A stretch of 12,880 nt of DNA, taken from NCBI GenBank assembly GCA_002483465.1, contig DLHX01000002.1, positions 1 through 12,880 on the forward strand, written 5' to 3'. Within the stretch, counting starts at the first letter, position 1, and each line of letters starts with the position of its first letter. Positions 12,131-12,880 of the stretch are shown one piece after another. The position numbers were made by a program, and so were the translations under genes. This DNA comes from Micavibrio sp. UBA7657 (GTDB taxonomy: Bacteria; Pseudomonadota; Alphaproteobacteria; Micavibrionales; Micavibrionaceae). The notes under the pieces are model-generated. The model did no database searches and had not been told where the DNA came from. It worked only from the letters and a program-made list of their open reading frames with translations.

Positions 12131-12880
12131 TTACTCAACAATCTTGGATACAACACCGGCGCCGACGGTGCGGCCGCCTTCGCGGATCGCGAAGCGCAGG
12201 CCTTCGTTCATGGCGATCGGCGTGATCAGCTCGACTTCCATGTTGTTGATGTTGTCGCCGGGCATGACCATTTCCGTACCGGCGGGGAGTTTCACCTGAC
12301 CGGTGACGTCCGTCGTGCGGAAGTAGAATTGCGGGCGGTATTCCGTGAAGAACGGCGTGTGGCGGCCGCCTTCGTCCTTGCTGAGGATGTAGGCTTCAGC
12401 AATAAATTTCTTGTGCGGCTTGATTGAGCCGGGTTTGCAAAGAACCTGGCCGCGTTCAACTTCTTCTCTTTTAGTGCCGCGAAGCAGCGCGCCGATATTG
12501 TCGCCTGCCTCACCGCTGTCGAGCAGTTTGCGGAACATCTCGACGCCCGTGACGATGGTTTTCTGCGTCGGGCGGATGCCGACGATTTCGATTTCATCGT
12601 TGACGTTAACAACGCCCTGTTCGATACGGCCTGTGCAGACCGTGCCGCGACCGGAGATCGAGAACACGTCTTCAACCGGCATCAGGAACGGCTTGTCCTT
12701 CTCGCGCACAGGCTGCGGAATGAAGCTGTCAACCGCTTTCATCAGCTCGCGCAGAGCGTTCTCACCGATCTCAGGCGTCTTGCCTTCGAGAGCGGCCAGA
12801 GCCGAGCCCTTGATGATCGGGGTTTTATCGCCCGGGTATTCATACTTGGTGAGCAGTTCGCGGATTTCCATCTCGACGAG
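12131..12880 (-). CDS. tuf: Elongation factor Tu, C-terminal part (cut by window edge)
   Basis: EF-Tu delivers aminoacyl-tRNA to the ribosomal A site as a GTPase in the cytosol. The visible 249 residues correspond to about the last 63% of the protein. They include the end of the G domain (LVEMEIRELL, GSALAALEG), domain 2 (about from PFLMPVEDVFSISGRGTVCT to LLRGTKREEVERGQVL) and domain 3 (AYILSKDEGGRHTPFFTEYR, PQFYFRTTDVTGQV, GLRFAIREGGRTVGAGVV). The P-loop and switch regions lie outside the window. The gene shares direction with rpsJ and lies 22 nt before it, so the two are probably cotranscribed. The start is beyond the right edge. Confidence 0.98.
   Translation of the reverse strand, partial: LVEMEIRELLTKYEYPGDKTPIIKGSALAALEGKTPEIGENALRELMKAVDSFIPQPVREKDKPFLMPVEDVFSISGRGTVCTGRIEQGVVNVNDEIEIVGIRPTQKTIVTGVEMFRKLLDSGEAGDNIGALLRGTKREEVERGQVLCKPGSIKPHKKFIAEAYILSKDEGGRHTPFFTEYRPQFYFRTTDVTGQVKLPAGTEMVMPGDNINNMEVELITPIAMNEGLRFAIREGGRTVGAGVVSKIVE

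Noticed and set aside
11032..12225. Long plus-strand open frame of about 397 codons
   Set aside because: It lies fully antisense to rplC, rpsJ and the end of tuf, which are certain genes; its product resembles no family and arises from the high-GC codon bias of the opposite strand.

Overview
The window holds most of the S10-spc ribosomal protein gene cluster, all read from the minus strand, so the genes run from right to left. It starts at the right edge with the 3' part of tuf (EF-Tu). It continues through 21 ribosomal protein genes in the canonical bacterial order: rpsJ, rplC, rplD, rplW, rplB, rpsS, rplV, rpsC, rplP, rpmC, rpsQ, rplN, rplX, rplE, rpsN, rpsH, rplF, rplR, rpsE, rpmD, rplO. 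It ends at the left edge in the 5' part of secY. Protein sequences, tuf directly before rpsJ, and the 101-residue zinc-free type of S14 suggest an alphaproteobacterium. Lysine/alanine-rich tails on several r-proteins would fit a less-studied lineage of that class, but I cannot name a genus from the sequence alone.

Right part (about 1890-12880): ordinary, tightly packed r-protein genes, mostly 5-27 nt apart with clear Shine-Dalgarno sequences. Products are made together for assembly of the 50S and 30S subunits, with EF-Tu serving elongation. The main exception is a 183-nt gap between rpsC and rplP that is rich in hairpins and short repeats; these two genes normally almost touch. Smaller gaps of 55-57 nt lie at rpsJ/rplC and rplW/rplB.

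Left part (about 533-1891): the least usual region. In most bacteria rplO is followed directly by secY. Here a strong, symmetric intrinsic terminator follows rplO. Then come three small genes I do not recognise: a 154-aa protein and a 124-aa protein, each with an N-terminal membrane segment, and a 102-aa soluble protein. A near-consensus sigma70-type promoter lies in front of the second small gene. The secY leader contains a 9-bp inverted repeat that could mask the secY ribosome binding site. The inference is that secY has been uncoupled from the spc operon and is transcribed with accessory small genes from its own promoter.

No tRNA, rRNA, CRISPR array, insertion sequence or plus-strand gene could be supported. 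Long open frames on the plus strand are antisense shadows of the r-protein genes.
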